Part shown: piece by piece, positions 49,007 to 58,876 of the stretch | How positions within the stretch are numbered: the first letter of the stretch is position 1 | How the letters are laid out: every line of letters begins with the position of its first letter | Origin: Streptomyces xiaopingdaonensis | Lineage (GTDB): Bacteria > Actinomycetota > Actinomycetes > Streptomycetales > Streptomycetaceae | DNA: 64,000 nt | Assembly: GCF_000262345.1 (NCBI RefSeq) | Contig: NZ_AJTQ01000222.1 | Span: 52,422-116,421 of the forward strand | Direction: 5' to 3' | The notes under the pieces: generated by a model | Told to the model about the DNA's origin: nothing | The model's input: the letters and a program-made list of their open reading frames with translations, nothing else | Databases searched by the model: none | Made by a program: the position numbers and the translations under genes

Positions 49007-50464
49007 CTAGTCGAGGGCGGGGGCGGTGGGCTCGGGGAGCCGGCCGGTGCGCGCCACCTCCGCGTACCACCGGGCGCTCGCCTTCGGGGTGCGCTGCTGG
49101 GTCTCGAAGTCGACGTGGACGATGCCGAACCGGCGGCTGTACCCGTACCCCCACTCGAAGTTGTCCAGCAGCGACCAGAGGAAGTATCCCCGCACGTCGA
49201 TGCCTTGGCTCCGGGCGCGGGCCACGGCGTCGAGGTGGGAGTGGAGGTACGCGATCCGCTCGGGGTCGTGGAACCGGCCCTCGGCGTCCGGCTTGTCGTC
49301 GTAGGCCGCGCCGTTCTCGGTGATGTAGAGCGGCAGTCCGGGCGCCTCTTCGCTGTAGCGGTGGAGGAGGTCGCCGAGCCCCGTGGGGTCGACGGACCAG
49401 CCCATCGCGGTGTGCTCGCCCGGCGGTTGGTGGAAGGCGACGCGCTCGGCGCCGACCCAGGGGGAGGCGGTGCCGTTGCCGTGCCCGTCGGCCCGGTCGA
49501 CTTCGGTGGCGCCCTCGGGGGCGGCCGAGACGACGGAGGGTGTGTAGTAGTTGATGCCGAGTCCGTCGAGCGGCTGGTGTGCGGTTTCGACGTCTCCGTC
49601 CTTGATGAAGGACCAGTCGGTGAGGTGCCGGACGTCGGCGAGGAGGTCCTCGTCGTAGCGGCCGTGGAGCATGGGTCCCGCGAAGACGCGGTTGGCGAGC
49701 GCGTCGATGCGCCGGGCCGCGTCGACGTCCTCGGCCGACTGCGAACGGGGGCGCACCACCGCGGGGTTGAGGCTGACGAGCACCTCCGCGCGCTTGGGGA
49801 GCACGCTGCGGAGCGCCTGGACGCCGAGGCCGTGCGCCAGATTGAGGTGGTGCGCCGCCCGGAGCGCAGCGACGGGCTCGGTGCGCCCGGGCGCGTGCAC
49901 CCCGGAGCCGTAGCCGAGGAAGGCGCTGCACCAGGGCTCGTTGAGGGTCGTCCAGTGGTGCACCCTGTCCCCGAGCGCCTCGCCCACCGCCTGCGCGTAC
50001 TCGGCGAACCGGTACGCCGTCTCGCGCTCGGGCCATCCGCCGCCGGCGGCCGTGCCCCCGTGGAAGGGGGACTCCAACTCCTGCGGGAGGTCCCAGTGGT
50101 AGAGGGTGAGGTAGGGCGTGATGCCGTGGGCGAGGAGCTCGTCGACGAGGGCGCGGTAGAAGTCGAGCCCCCGCTGGACGGCCGGGCCGCGTCCGGTCGG
50201 CTGCACGCGGGACCAGGAGACGCTGAACCGGTAGGCGTCGACGCCGAGTTCGGCCATGAGCGCGACGTCCTCGCGGAACCGGTGGTAGTGGTCGCAGGCG
50301 GTGTCGCCGGTGTCGCCGCCGAGTACGCGGCCGGGGGTGTGGGAGAAGGTGTCCCAGATCGAAGGCGTCCTGCCGTCCTCGGCGGCTGCGCCCTCCACCT
50401 GGTAGGCGGCGGTCGCCGTGCCCCAGAGGAAGTCGTCGGGGAAGGCCGGGGTTTCGGAGGTCAT
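49007..50464 (-). CDS. bglC: GH1 beta-glucosidase (BglC type)
   Basis: ATG at 50464; 485 residues. No signal peptide, so it is cytoplasmic. GH1 signatures: N-terminal [16 protein letters not shown], acid/base Glu in [11 protein letters not shown] and nucleophile Glu in [12 protein letters not shown]. It hydrolyses cellobiose and cello-oligosaccharides imported by CebEFG. It is the last gene on this strand after cebG, with 157 bases between and its own CebR-like box overlapping the start. Confidence 0.92.
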   Translation of the reverse strand: MTSETPAFPDDFLWGTATAAYQVEGAAAEDGRTPSIWDTFSHTPGRVLGGDTGDTACDHYHRFREDVALMAELGVDAYRFSVSWSRVQPTGRGPAVQRGLDFYRALVDELLAHGITPYLTLYHWDLPQELESPFHGGTAAGGGWPERETAYRFAEYAQAVGEALGDRVHHWTTLNEPWCSAFLGYGSGVHAPGRTEPVAALRAAHHLNLAHGLGVQALRSVLPKRAEVLVSLNPAVVRPRSQSAEDVDAARRIDALANRVFAGPMLHGRYDEDLLADVRHLTDWSFIKDGDVETAHQPLDGLGINYYTPSVVSAAPEGATEVDRADGHGNGTASPWVGAERVAFHQPPGEHTAMGWSVDPTGLGDLLHRYSEEAPGLPLYITENGAAYDDKPDAEGRFHDPERIAYLHSHLDAVARARSQGIDVRGYFLWSLLDNFEWGYGYSRRFGIVHVDFETQQRTPKASARWYAEVARTGRLPEPTAPALD

Positions 50465-50477
50465 GGAAGCGCTCCCA
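50464..50477. promoter_or_regulatory. CebR-like box overlapping the bglC start
   Basis: TGGAAGCGCTCCCA differs from the perfect palindrome TGGGAGCGCTCCCA at one base. It covers the region just before the bglC ATG, including the GGGAG that serves as ribosome site, so binding could block both transcription and translation. Confidence 0.8.
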
Positions 50478-50621
50478 ATTCTGTGCGTGGTGGGGTGCGT
50501 AGAGCGTGTTGCGGTGGTGCGCCCGGCGGCCGCGGCGCCCCGCGCCGGCCGTCGTGCGCGCCGCTGGGTGCGGCGTCACGGGCGGCCGGGAGGGCGTCCG
50601 GAGGCAGCCGGCAGGTGGTGG

Positions 50622-51554
50622 CTATCCCTTGATCGCCCCCTGCATGATCCCGCCCACGATCTGCTTGCCGAAGATCGCGAAGGCGATCAGCAGCGGCAGC
50701 GTCCCCAGCAGGGCTCCGGCCATGATCACCGACTGGTCGGGGATGTAGCCGCGCCCCAGTCCGGTGAGGGCCACCTGCACCGTGGGGTTGTCCTGGGTGA
50801 GGGCGATGATCGGCCAGAAGAACTCGTTCCAGGCCATGACGAAGGTGAGCATCCCGAGCACCGCCATCGCCGGCCGCGCCACGGGGAAGACGACGTGCCA
50901 CACGACCCGCAGGCTGTGCGCACCGTCGACCCTCGCGGCCTCGATCAGCTCCATGGGCAGCGCCCCGGCGAGGTACTGCCGCATGAAGAAGACGCCGAAG
51001 GCGCTGACGAGCATCGGCAGGATCACCGCCTGGAGCTGGTTGGTCCACTCCAGTTCGGCGACGGCCATGAAGAGCGGCACGACGCTGAGCTGCGGCGGCA
51101 CCATCATCGTCCCGATGACGACGAGCAGCAGCAGGTTCTTCGCCCGGAACCTCAGCTTGGCGAACGCGTACCCGGCGAGGGTGGCGAAGAGCACGGTCGT
51201 CACCGCGATGGTGCCCGCGACCACGACCGTGTTGAGCAGCGCCTTGCCCATGTTGGCGTCGTTCCAGGCGGTCATGAGGTTGGAGCCGAGATTGGACCCG
51301 AACCAGAGCGGGGGCGGCGTCTCCGCGAGCCGCTGGTTGTCCCTGGAGGCGGCGATCGCCGTCCACACCAGCGGCAGCAGCGAGCCCAGCGAGAAGAGGA
51401 CGAGGACCGCGTACGTGACCTTCCCGCCGTGGAGTTGGCGTCCGGCTCCGCGTTTACGACCCGTGCGGGGACGCGGGGCGCCCGTCCCGCCCGGGGCCGC
51501 TTCGGCGCGTTCGGCTTTCGACTTCGCCCGTGCGGGCGTTGATTGGAGAACCAC
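50622..51554 (-). CDS. cebG: Cello-oligosaccharide ABC permease (CebG type)
   Basis: GTG at 51554; 310 residues with a basic, Ala/Gly-rich leader of about 45 residues before the first helix (VTYAVLVLFSLGSLLPLVW). Six helices; EAA loop is MELIEAARVDGAHSLRVVWH. It matches the MalG-like permease half of carbohydrate importers. 10 bases downstream of cebF. The ATPase (MsiK type) is encoded elsewhere. Confidence 0.9.
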   Translation of the reverse strand: MVLQSTPARAKSKAERAEAAPGGTGAPRPRTGRKRGAGRQLHGGKVTYAVLVLFSLGSLLPLVWTAIAASRDNQRLAETPPPLWFGSNLGSNLMTAWNDANMGKALLNTVVVAGTIAVTTVLFATLAGYAFAKLRFRAKNLLLLVVIGTMMVPPQLSVVPLFMAVAELEWTNQLQAVILPMLVSAFGVFFMRQYLAGALPMELIEAARVDGAHSLRVVWHVVFPVARPAMAVLGMLTFVMAWNEFFWPIIALTQDNPTVQVALTGLGRGYIPDQSVIMAGALLGTLPLLIAFAIFGKQIVGGIMQGAIKG

Positions 51555-51564
51555 GGTCGCCCCC

Positions 51565-52584
51565 TCAGTGGCTCTTCTGCAGCCGTCGGCCGATCAGCCA
51601 GTTGATCAGGCCGATCAGGATCAGGATGAGGAACATCGCCCAGGCGATCGCCGACGCCCGGCCGAGATGGAAGTTGAACCAGCCCTGCTCGTACAGGTAC
51701 AGCCCGAGCGTCTGGAACTGGTGCGAGCCGCCGCCGGTCTGCGAGCCGCCGAAGAGCAGTGGCTCACCGAAGAGTTGGGTCGCGCCGATCGTCGAGACGA
51801 TGATCGTGAAGAGGATCGTCGGCTTCAGCGCCGGTATCGTCACGTGCCGGAACTGCTGCCAGCGGGAGGCCCCGTCGAGCGCCGCCGACTCGTAGAGGTC
51901 GCCGGGGATCGCCTGCATTGCGGCGAGGTAGATCAGCGTGTTGTAGCCGGTCCACCGCCAGATGACGATGGAGGAGACGGCGATCTGCGACGTCCAGGTG
52001 CCGTTCTCCCAGTCCACGTGGTCGATTCCGACCAGCTCCAGGACCCAGTTGATCATCCCGTAGTCGCGCCCGAAGAGCATGGCGAACACAAGGGTTGCCG
52101 CCGCGACCGAGGTCGCATACGGAGTGAGCATCGCGACCCGGAAGAACGTGCTGCCGCGCAGCCGGTAGTTGAGCAGGTGCGCGAGCCCGAGGGCCATCAG
52201 CAGTTGGGGGACAGTGGAGAGCACCCCGATGGTGAAGGTGTTCCGCAGCGCGTTCCAGAAGAACTCGTCCTCCAGCAGCCTGCTGTAGTTGTGCCAGCCG
52301 GCCCACTCCATCTGCGTCGGGTTGTGGAGCGAGACGGAGTGGAGCGACGCCCACCCCGTGTAGAGGAGCGGGAAGAGGCCGAAGACGGCGAAGAAGAGGA
52401 AGAACGGTGCGATGAAGGCGTACGGGCTCCACTTGGCGTCCCAGCGGTGGAGTCGGCTGACGCGCCCTGGGCTTCCGCCGCGTCGCCCCGCGCCCGCATT
52501 CCCTCCGTCCGTGGGGCCGTTGCCCCGCGGTCCTTCGGGCGAAGCCCGGTCCCGGTCCCGTACGCGGGTGTCCGGCGGAGCCAT
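51565..52584 (-). CDS. cebF: Cello-oligosaccharide ABC permease (CebF type)
   Basis: ATG at 52584, sharing one base with the cebE stop (TGATG); 339 residues. A polar N-terminus of about 60 residues is followed by six helices from YAFIAPFFLFFAVFGLFP; EAA loop YESAALDGASRWQQFRHVT. MalF-like half of the importer. It forms an operon with cebE and cebG. Confidence 0.9.
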   Translation of the reverse strand: MAPPDTRVRDRDRASPEGPRGNGPTDGGNAGAGRRGGSPGRVSRLHRWDAKWSPYAFIAPFFLFFAVFGLFPLLYTGWASLHSVSLHNPTQMEWAGWHNYSRLLEDEFFWNALRNTFTIGVLSTVPQLLMALGLAHLLNYRLRGSTFFRVAMLTPYATSVAAATLVFAMLFGRDYGMINWVLELVGIDHVDWENGTWTSQIAVSSIVIWRWTGYNTLIYLAAMQAIPGDLYESAALDGASRWQQFRHVTIPALKPTILFTIIVSTIGATQLFGEPLLFGGSQTGGGSHQFQTLGLYLYEQGWFNFHLGRASAIAWAMFLILILIGLINWLIGRRLQKSH

Positions 52585-53945
52585 CAGTCCTCGACCACGT
52601 CGTCGATCTTCTTGGTCGCTGCCGACCATCCCTGCTCGGGCGTCTTCCCCTGCTGTTCGACCTGGAGGATGCCGACCTCGGAGATGTTCTGCTTGATGAC
52701 TGCGTCCTTGGGGCCGAGGACGGTGGTCGGGATGCCCTTCGCCGCCTTCGCGAAGATCTCACCGATCGGTGCGTTGTCGAAGTACTCGTGCTTGGCGTTC
52801 TTCACTTCGGGCATGTCGAGCGCCTTCGCCGCACTCGGGAAGCTCGCCTGCTTCTTGAAGAGTTTGGCCTGCTGCTCGGGAGCGGTCAGCCAGGTTGCGA
52901 GCTTGATCGCCTCGTCCTTGTTCTTGGCCTGCTCCGGGACGCCGAGGAAGGAGCCGCCCCAGTTCGCCGGCTTCGGCGCGGGCGCGACGTCCCACTTGTC
53001 GGCGCCGCGGCTCCCCGACTTCTCCTTGATGTAGCCGAGCATCCACGGCGGGCAGACCACGCTGGCGAAGGTGCCGTTGGCGTACGCCTGGTCCCAGGCG
53101 GTGTCGTACTGCTTGAGCTTGCCCGTCATCTTCCCGTCGATCGCACGCATCGCGAGGTCCCAGGAGTCCTGCACCGCGCGGCTCTTCTTGTAGACGAGCT
53201 CACCGCTGCGGCTGTAGTTCTTGATCCGGTAGCCGGAGACCGCACCGTTGTAGAGCCCGGCGGCGCTGTCCATGAAGTGCGTGTCCTCGGGCGCCTTCGC
53301 CATGAACTTCTCGCCGACGTCGAGGTACTTGTCCCAGTCGCCGGCCCACAGCTTGCCGACCTCGTCCCGCTCGGTCGGCAGGCCCGCCTTCTCGAACAGG
53401 TCCTTGCGGTAGCAGACGCCCATCGGACCGATGTCGGTACCGAGTCCGATCACCTTGCCGTCCTCGGTCTTCGCCTGGTCCCACTTCCACTTCAGGAAGT
53501 CGTCCTTGCTGACGCCGTTCGCCTTGCCGAGGTCGGTGAACTTGTCGGCCTGCTCGGTGGCGAGTTCGTTGACGTTGTCGACCTCGATCGCCTGGATGTC
53601 GCTGAGTCCGCTGCCGGCGGTGAGGTGGTTGAGGAGCGCGGGGTAGTAGTCCTCGCTTCGCTCGGTCGAGTTCTCCTTGATGCGGATCCCGGGGTTGAGC
53701 TTCTCGTACTCGTCGTAGAGGCCGGCCTGCTTGTAGCCGAAGACGCCGAAGACGCCGACGGAGACGGTGGTCTTGTCTCCGCCCGAGCCGTCCCCGCTCG
53801 ACGCCGAGTCGGACGAGCCGTCGTCGGCGCAGGCGCCGAGCAGGCCGGCGCCGAGGACGGCGGCGAGGCCGGCCGCGGCGAGACGCGTGGTGCGCGTGCG
53901 CGTGCCGAGGCGCTGCGCGGAGGTGGTGGTGCGGTCGGTTCTCAT
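52584..53945 (-). CDS. cebE: Cello-oligosaccharide-binding lipoprotein (CebE type)
   Basis: ATG at 53945 with GGGAGG upstream; 453 residues. Signal with lipobox LGAGLLGACADDG. The mature protein is a family 1 extracellular sugar-binding protein (TTVSVGVFGVFGYKQAGLYDEYE split in two, then LGTDIGPMGVCYRKDLFEKAG and WAGDWDKYLDVGEKF). It presents cellobiose and cellotriose to CebFG. Preceded by a perfect CebR box, divergent from cebR. Confidence 0.92.
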   Translation of the reverse strand: MRTDRTTTSAQRLGTRTRTTRLAAAGLAAVLGAGLLGACADDGSSDSASSGDGSGGDKTTVSVGVFGVFGYKQAGLYDEYEKLNPGIRIKENSTERSEDYYPALLNHLTAGSGLSDIQAIEVDNVNELATEQADKFTDLGKANGVSKDDFLKWKWDQAKTEDGKVIGLGTDIGPMGVCYRKDLFEKAGLPTERDEVGKLWAGDWDKYLDVGEKFMAKAPEDTHFMDSAAGLYNGAVSGYRIKNYSRSGELVYKKSRAVQDSWDLAMRAIDGKMTGKLKQYDTAWDQAYANGTFASVVCPPWMLGYIKEKSGSRGADKWDVAPAPKPANWGGSFLGVPEQAKNKDEAIKLATWLTAPEQQAKLFKKQASFPSAAKALDMPEVKNAKHEYFDNAPIGEIFAKAAKGIPTTVLGPKDAVIKQNISEVGILQVEQQGKTPEQGWSAATKKIDDVVED

Positions 53946-53993
53946 CGTGCTGCGTCCTCCCGAACATACGGTTTCTGAATGCGACATGTACCT

Positions 53994-54007
53994 TGGGAGC
54001 GCTCCCA
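53994..54007. promoter_or_regulatory. CebR box between cebE and cebR
   Basis: TGGGAGCGCTCCCA is a perfect 14-bp palindrome identical to the established CebR operator. It lies 49 bases upstream of the cebE start. Confidence 0.95.
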
Positions 54008-54211
54008 GTTGTGATGACTTGAAGGTTACGGAGCCGGGGCGGAGTGTCAAGGCATGCGGCAGCAACTCGTAAAGAACGGGGTGTAGTTGAATGATCGGAA
54101 CCGACCGCCGGGCGGTGCACGCCCCCGGACGTGAGACGGCGTCCCCAGCGCGGACGAGCCCCCCGGCCGGCGGCCGGCAGTGACCACGAGAGCGCGAGCG
54201 GAGAGGCAGCA

Positions 54212-55294
54212 ATGACAGCGGTGCGCAACGGACTCGCGGGCGGAAGGCGCCCGACGCTGGAGCAGGTCGCCCGCCTCGCGGGCGTCGGCCGCGGCACCGT
54301 CTCGCGGGTGGTCAACGGTTCGCCGCGGGTGAGCGAGCGCACTCGCGAACTCGTCGAGGACGCGATAGCGGAGCTCGGCTACATCCCCAACCGCGCGGCC
54401 CGCGCGCTCGCCGCCGGCACCACCGACGCGGTGGCGCTCGTCGTCCCCGAGCAGGAGACGCGCTTCTTCGCCGAGCCGTACTTCTCCGGCATCCTCCGCG
54501 GCGCCAGCGCCGAACTCGCCGAGCACGACATGCAGTTGTTCCTCACGCTGATCAGGAACGAGCGGGAGCGCGACCGCTTCACGCAGTACGCGGCCTCGCA
54601 CCGGGTCGACGGCGCCCTCCTCGTCTCCCTCCACGCCGACGACCCGCTCCCCGACCTCCTCGCGGAGCACGGCCTCCCCGCCGTCCTCAACGGCCGCCGC
54701 TCGTCCGCCGAGTCGATGCCGTACGTCGACACCGACAACGCCGCGGGCGCCCGCGCCGCCGTCGGCCACCTCCTCGACGGCGGACGCAGCACGGTCGCGA
54801 CGATCACGGGCCCCCCTGACATGTACGTCGCCCGCTGCCGCGCGGACGGCTACCGCGAGGCGCTCCGCGCCGCCGGTCGGGAGGTCGACGAATCGCTGCT
54901 CGTCCAGGGGGACTTCACCGAGGAAGGCGGCCACCGCGCGATGCGCCGCCTGCTCGCCGCCGAACCCTCCCTCGACGCCGTCTTCTGCGCCTCCGACGTG
55001 ATGGCGGCCGGCGCCCGCCTCGCGCTGCGCGAGGCCGGCCGCTCGGTACCGGGGGACATCGCCCTCGTCGGCTTCGACGACTCCGCCATCGCGCGGCACA
55101 TGGACCCGCCGCTCACCTCCGTCCGCCAGCCGATCGACGAGATGGGCCGCGAGATGGTCCGCGTCCTGCTCTCCCTGAGGGAGCGTGAGCCGACGGAGAC
55201 GCGGCCCGCGCGCGCCGCCGTGCAGCCGGAACCCGGCGAACCGCAGCCGGCGCGACTGCTGCCGACCGAACTCGTGGTGCGCAGCTCCTCCTGA
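54212..55294 (+). CDS. cebR: LacI family repressor of cellulose/cello-oligosaccharide use (CebR)
   Basis: ATG at 54212; 360 residues. LacI-type helix-turn-helix TLEQVARLAGVGRGTVSRVV with hinge GYIPNRAARALA, followed by a periplasmic-binding-protein-like sensor domain. Divergent from cebE with the operator between them. In S. griseus and S. scabies CebR is released by cellobiose/cellotriose. The C-terminal 30 residues are Pro/Glu-rich. Confidence 0.93.
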   Translation: MTAVRNGLAGGRRPTLEQVARLAGVGRGTVSRVVNGSPRVSERTRELVEDAIAELGYIPNRAARALAAGTTDAVALVVPEQETRFFAEPYFSGILRGASAELAEHDMQLFLTLIRNERERDRFTQYAASHRVDGALLVSLHADDPLPDLLAEHGLPAVLNGRRSSAESMPYVDTDNAAGARAAVGHLLDGGRSTVATITGPPDMYVARCRADGYREALRAAGREVDESLLVQGDFTEEGGHRAMRRLLAAEPSLDAVFCASDVMAAGARLALREAGRSVPGDIALVGFDDSAIARHMDPPLTSVRQPIDEMGREMVRVLLSLREREPTETRPARAAVQPEPGEPQPARLLPTELVVRSSS

Positions 55295-55404
55295 GCGGCC
55301 GACGCGACGCGGCACCCAGGGGTTGAGGCTGACTCCCCGTCACGTCACTCTCGCGGTGCCGTCCGGCGTGCGTGCCCGCCACCGACCGCGTTTGCTTCAC
55401 AGGT

Positions 55405-56043
55405 ATGACGCACACAGCTACGGCGCAGAAGCAGCGCCCGGCACGCACCCGGATCAGGTGGGCACTCTGCGGTGCCCTCGCCTCGGCGGTCGTCGCGACC
55501 GGCGGAACCGCGGCCGCAGCGGACGGACCAGGCCGCGGCGGAGGCGACCAGGCCGCGGCGGTCTCGGCCGCACGGGACCTGGTCCGCGGTGTCGCGGAGG
55601 ACGCCTGGGGCGACCGGCGGCGGACCCCCACCAGCGGATGGACGTCACCGCTCGCAGGTTCGGCGAGGATCTCCCAGACGTACGGGGTCAAGGGCAACTG
55701 GGCGGCCGGCCACCACACGGGCGTCGACTTCGCCGTCCCCGTCGGCACCCCCGTCCGCTCCGTCGGTTCGGGCACGGTCGTGGAGGCGGGCGAAGCGGGC
55801 GACTACGGCAACGCCGTCACCATCCGTATGACGGACGGCAAGTACACGCTCTTCGCGCACCTCTCCGCCATCACCGTCTCCCCCGGCGAGAGCGTGCAGG
55901 CCGGCAAGGTGATCGGACGCTCGGGCAACACCGGCAACAGCACCGGCCCGCACCTCCACTTCGAGGTGCGCGAGGGGCGCGCCTACGGCACCGACACCGA
56001 CCCGCTCCGGTACCTCGCCTCGCACGGCGTCAGCCTCCCCTGA
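55405..56043 (+). CDS. M23 family peptidase (LytM-type)
   Basis: I chose ATG at 55405 (MTHTATAQKQRPARTRI); GTG at 55372 is an alternative; neither has a strong ribosome site. 212 residues. A signal helix (WALCGALASAVVATGG) is followed by a short linker and the M23 domain with GHHTGVDFAVPVGTPV (HxxxD) and TGPHLHFEVREG (HxH). A zinc endopeptidase acting on peptidoglycan cross-links, outside the cell. Confidence 0.93.
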   Translation: MTHTATAQKQRPARTRIRWALCGALASAVVATGGTAAAADGPGRGGGDQAAAVSAARDLVRGVAEDAWGDRRRTPTSGWTSPLAGSARISQTYGVKGNWAAGHHTGVDFAVPVGTPVRSVGSGTVVEAGEAGDYGNAVTIRMTDGKYTLFAHLSAITVSPGESVQAGKVIGRSGNTGNSTGPHLHFEVREGRAYGTDTDPLRYLASHGVSLP

Positions 56044-56066
56044 GCCGAGCCGGACGAACCGGGCAC

Positions 56067-56092
56067 GCGGGGCCCGGACCGCCGGGCCCCGC
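56067..56092. terminator. Hairpin between M23 gene and convergent gene
   Basis: GCGGGGCCCGG pairs with CCGGGCCCCGC around a 4-base loop, 24 bases past the M23 stop and 9 bases before the stop of the gene at 56101. Confidence 0.88.
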
Positions 56093-56100
56093 ACCGCACT

Positions 56101-56565
56101 TCACACGACGGGCGGCTCGCCGGTACGCGGGCCGAGCACCTCGGCGAGCGCGCCGACGACCGCGGCGTGGAGGCGCCCGGGCTCCGTGAGGCAGCGCTCG
56201 GCGGCGTCCGGGGGGACGAGCCAGTACGGGCCGCGAGCCCGGATGCGGTCGCGGGGAGGGACTGCCACCCACGTCGCCGTGGAGAGCAGCTGGACCTCCG
56301 CCGCGTAGGAGGTGAAGGCCCAATCGGCCGTGGCACCCGGGTCGGTGAGCAGGTAGAGCCGGTGGTCGCTGGGGTCCTTGAGTACGGCGCCCGCCGCGGG
56401 GCCGAGTCGCGCGAGCAGCCGTTCGCCGATGCCGAGCCGGACCCGCACCGCGTCCCACCACACCCCGGCCGGCACGAGCTCGGTGCCGGCGCCGGCGGGC
56501 GGGAGCCAAGGGCTGTCGTGGCCGGGAGCGTTGACCCGGCGGGGAAACGGCTGGTCGATCGGCAT
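56101..56565 (-). CDS. Hypothetical protein, 154 residues
   Basis: ATG at 56565 (MPIDQPFPRRVNAPG); GTG at 56604 is an alternative. Soluble. Includes AVRVRLGIGERLLARLG and a beta-rich middle ATADWAFTSYAAEVQLL. I recall similar short proteins beside XRE-TPR regulators of the next gene's type. Same strand as that regulator, 93 bases downstream of its stop, so possibly cotranscribed. Confidence 0.65.
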   Translation of the reverse strand: MPIDQPFPRRVNAPGHDSPWLPPAGAGTELVPAGVWWDAVRVRLGIGERLLARLGPAAGAVLKDPSDHRLYLLTDPGATADWAFTSYAAEVQLLSTATWVAVPPRDRIRARGPYWLVPPDAAERCLTEPGRLHAAVVGALAEVLGPRTGEPPVV

Positions 56566-56658
56566 GCGGCCAGCCTGCCCGGCCGAGGTGCCACTAAGTG
56601 TCACTCGTTGGTGACGCTCGGTCGCACGCCCCCGGATGCGCCCCGCGCGTATGCCGGT

Positions 56659-57846
56659 TCACATCCCGATCCAGGCTGCCATGTGACCGAGTGTCCCCGG
56701 GGTGCGGCGCCGCTGCTGGAGCAGGCCCTTGAGCGTTTCGCGCGCGCCGGGATGGTAGCGCGTCTGCTGCGGGGCCATGCGTCGCGCCGTCATCAGCGAA
56801 TCCAGGGCGGCCTCCGTGCGGCCCGTCTCCATCTCGCAGCGCGCCCGGTCGATGTGGACGTGCGCACGCCTCGACATCGCCCAACCGTGCGGGAGTTGCA
56901 GCCGGGAGGCCGCCTGGAGCGCCTTCCCGTACCTGTTCATCTCGACGTGCGCGGAGAGCTCGTGCGCGGCGACGTTCGCGGGGCCGAAGGAGAGCCAGTG
57001 CACCCACCCGGCCTCGCCCGTGTGCTGCGCGCACGCGCGGGCCTCGGCGAGGCGGGCGCGTACGGTGTCCGCGTCCCGGGCGCGGGCTGCGATGATCGCG
57101 GCGCCGAGGTGCAACTGGCCGCGCACGGCGAGGAGTTCGCCCGCCTCGTGCTCGGCGCCCTCCAGCAGGAGGTGGCCCTTGCCGATGAGCCGGAGGCCGA
57201 CCTCGTGCTCGCCCTCCCTGAAGTAGGCGAGCGCGCGCATGTACTGGCGCACGGCGGCGAGCAGCGGGTCGCCCGCACGCTCGGCCGCCCAGGCCATGCG
57301 GTCGAGGGCGATCGTGGAGAGGTCGTGGAAGCCGAGCTTCGTGGCGAGGTCGTACGCCGTGCGGTAGCACGAGCCGAGGGTCTGCCAGACGTGCGTCCCC
57401 GGTGTGCGGTGCGCGGCGGCCGTCACCTCGGTGACGAGCGGCGGGAGCGCCCGCGCCGCCGTGTTGAGCTGGGTGGCGCGGACCAGGCGGCACAAGTCGT
57501 CCGCGTCGTGGGCGAGTTCGGCGACGGGGCGGATCTCGTACGCGGCGGGCGGCTCGAGGTCGTAGAGGTCGAGGCACTCGCGGATCGGGCGGATCAGCTC
57601 CGCGAGGCGGTCCTGGCGCAGCTCCGCGAGGTACGGCTGCCCCGTGAGCGTGGTGGCGTCGATGCGGAGCGCGTGCGCCACCGCCGCGACGAGGTCGGGG
57701 GACGCGTTCTTGTGCCCCTCCTCGACCTGCCGCAGCATGCTGTAGGAGTACGGGATGCGCTGCGCGAGTCCCCGCTGGGTCAGCCCCGCCAGCTTCCGCT
57801 GCTCGGCGATGCGCGTCCCCGTGCGCTCCTCCTGAAGTCCCGCCAA
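56659..57846 (-). CDS. XRE family regulator with TPR-like C-terminal domain
   Basis: TTG at 57846 with an excellent CGGAGG site; 395 residues. HTH: RIAEQRKLAGLTQRGLAQRI followed by YSYSMLRQVEEGHKNASPDL. The rest is helical repeat (QTLGSCYRTAYDLATKLG, AWAAERAGDPLLAAVRQYMR). This family is abundant in streptomycetes and is usually encoded divergently from a small flavoprotein, as here at 58013. Regulates probably that neighbour. Confidence 0.83.
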   Translation of the reverse strand: MAGLQEERTGTRIAEQRKLAGLTQRGLAQRIPYSYSMLRQVEEGHKNASPDLVAAVAHALRIDATTLTGQPYLAELRQDRLAELIRPIRECLDLYDLEPPAAYEIRPVAELAHDADDLCRLVRATQLNTAARALPPLVTEVTAAAHRTPGTHVWQTLGSCYRTAYDLATKLGFHDLSTIALDRMAWAAERAGDPLLAAVRQYMRALAYFREGEHEVGLRLIGKGHLLLEGAEHEAGELLAVRGQLHLGAAIIAARARDADTVRARLAEARACAQHTGEAGWVHWLSFGPANVAAHELSAHVEMNRYGKALQAASRLQLPHGWAMSRRAHVHIDRARCEMETGRTEAALDSLMTARRMAPQQTRYHPGARETLKGLLQQRRRTPGTLGHMAAWIGM

Positions 57847-58012
57847 CGCGGCCTCCGTTCGTCTTCCGGTCCGCGCGGTGCGCCCTGTCGCGCACCGCCG
57901 TCGGGGTTCGGCCAGGGCTGGTTACCCCGCGGCCCCCACGATGAACGCTGCCGGCGCCCGCCCGCCCCCGTACCACCGTTTCGGGTGGCGTCTGCCGTGA
58001 TGGAATCCCCGC

Positions 58013-58513
58013 ATGGCCTCCCATGTGCTCTACTTCCTCGCTTCTGCCGCGCCCCCCGTCCTCCACGTCGAAGAGGGCATCCACCGAGCCCAGCACCGCG
58101 GGTGGACGGTCTGCCTGGGTCTCACCCCCACCGCGGCGAGCTGGCTCGGCGACCGCTTGGCATCGTTCGCGCAGCTCACCGACAACCCCGTACGCGTCAG
58201 CTATCCGCGCCCCGGCGACGCCGACGTGTGGGACCCGGCCGACGCGACGCTGCTCGCTCCCGCGACGTTCAACACCGTCAACCACTGGGCGCTGGGGTTG
58301 ACTTCGACACTGGTGGTCGGCCTCGCCGCCGAGGCGATCGGGAGGGGCTTACCACTGGCCACCGTCACCTGCGTCAACCGCCCGCTCTCGCGGCATCCGC
58401 AGTTCGCACGCTCGGTGGGCGCGCTGCGTGGTGCGGGCGTCACCGTCGTCGAAGGGCGCCGCGTCGAGGGCGGGTTCCCGTGGGAGGCCGGGCTGGACGG
58501 GCTCGCCGGGTAG
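58013..58513 (+). CDS. Flavoprotein (PPCDC/HFCD family)
   Basis: ATG at 58013; 166 residues. The HFCD fold is indicated by VLYFLASAAPPVLHVEEGI at the N-terminus, the ADATLLAPATFNTVNHWALGL substrate-loop (flavoprotein PASANT-like motif PATFNT) and a C-terminal helix. Members bind FMN and decarboxylate cysteine-containing peptides or phosphopantothenoylcysteine. Divergent from the XRE regulator with 166 bases between. Confidence 0.83.
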   Translation: MASHVLYFLASAAPPVLHVEEGIHRAQHRGWTVCLGLTPTAASWLGDRLASFAQLTDNPVRVSYPRPGDADVWDPADATLLAPATFNTVNHWALGLTSTLVVGLAAEAIGRGLPLATVTCVNRPLSRHPQFARSVGALRGAGVTVVEGRRVEGGFPWEAGLDGLAG

Positions 58514-58876
58514 CCCGCGGAGCCGGGCTCCCTCCGTCGGCTCTGAGGACATCCCCTTTCTGCGTCGAGGAGTTGGCGAGGAGGAGCAGGCGGTCGACGC
58601 AACAGGCGTTGTCCTTCTCTGCGCCGTCGAGGTGGGCGCCGGTGCGCGGCGGGGCGGCGTACGAGGTGTCACCCCGGGTCTCTCGCCCGCCCGTGAGGCC
58701 GCGGAGGACACCGGCGCCGTGTCGCGGCAGGACGGCGCCGGGCTCGACGTACTCCGCTCGCGGACGGGTCGGGCAGCGGCCGGCCCACGCCTCCGTGGTC
58801 CCGGCGGCTTCCCTCCTTCGGATGCAATGCGGCGCGGCCGCGTTGCTCGGCGGCTCCGGCGGAGAGAACGCCGACC
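58514..58876. other. Intergenic region, no gene seen
   Basis: These 363 bases before the AMP-binding gene have only short frames lacking codon bias. The AMP-binding gene's ribosome site (GGAGAGAACG, about 58860) is at its end. Confidence 0.6.

Noticed and set aside
48718..49323. Possible Pro/Arg-rich gene between the kinase and bglC
   Set aside because: No ribosome site and overlap with the bglC 3' end on the other strand; codon bias is wrong.
49007..55294. Plant-pathogen thaxtomin control through CebR
   Set aside because: The ceb locus alone is present in many saprophytes; no txt genes are in the window.
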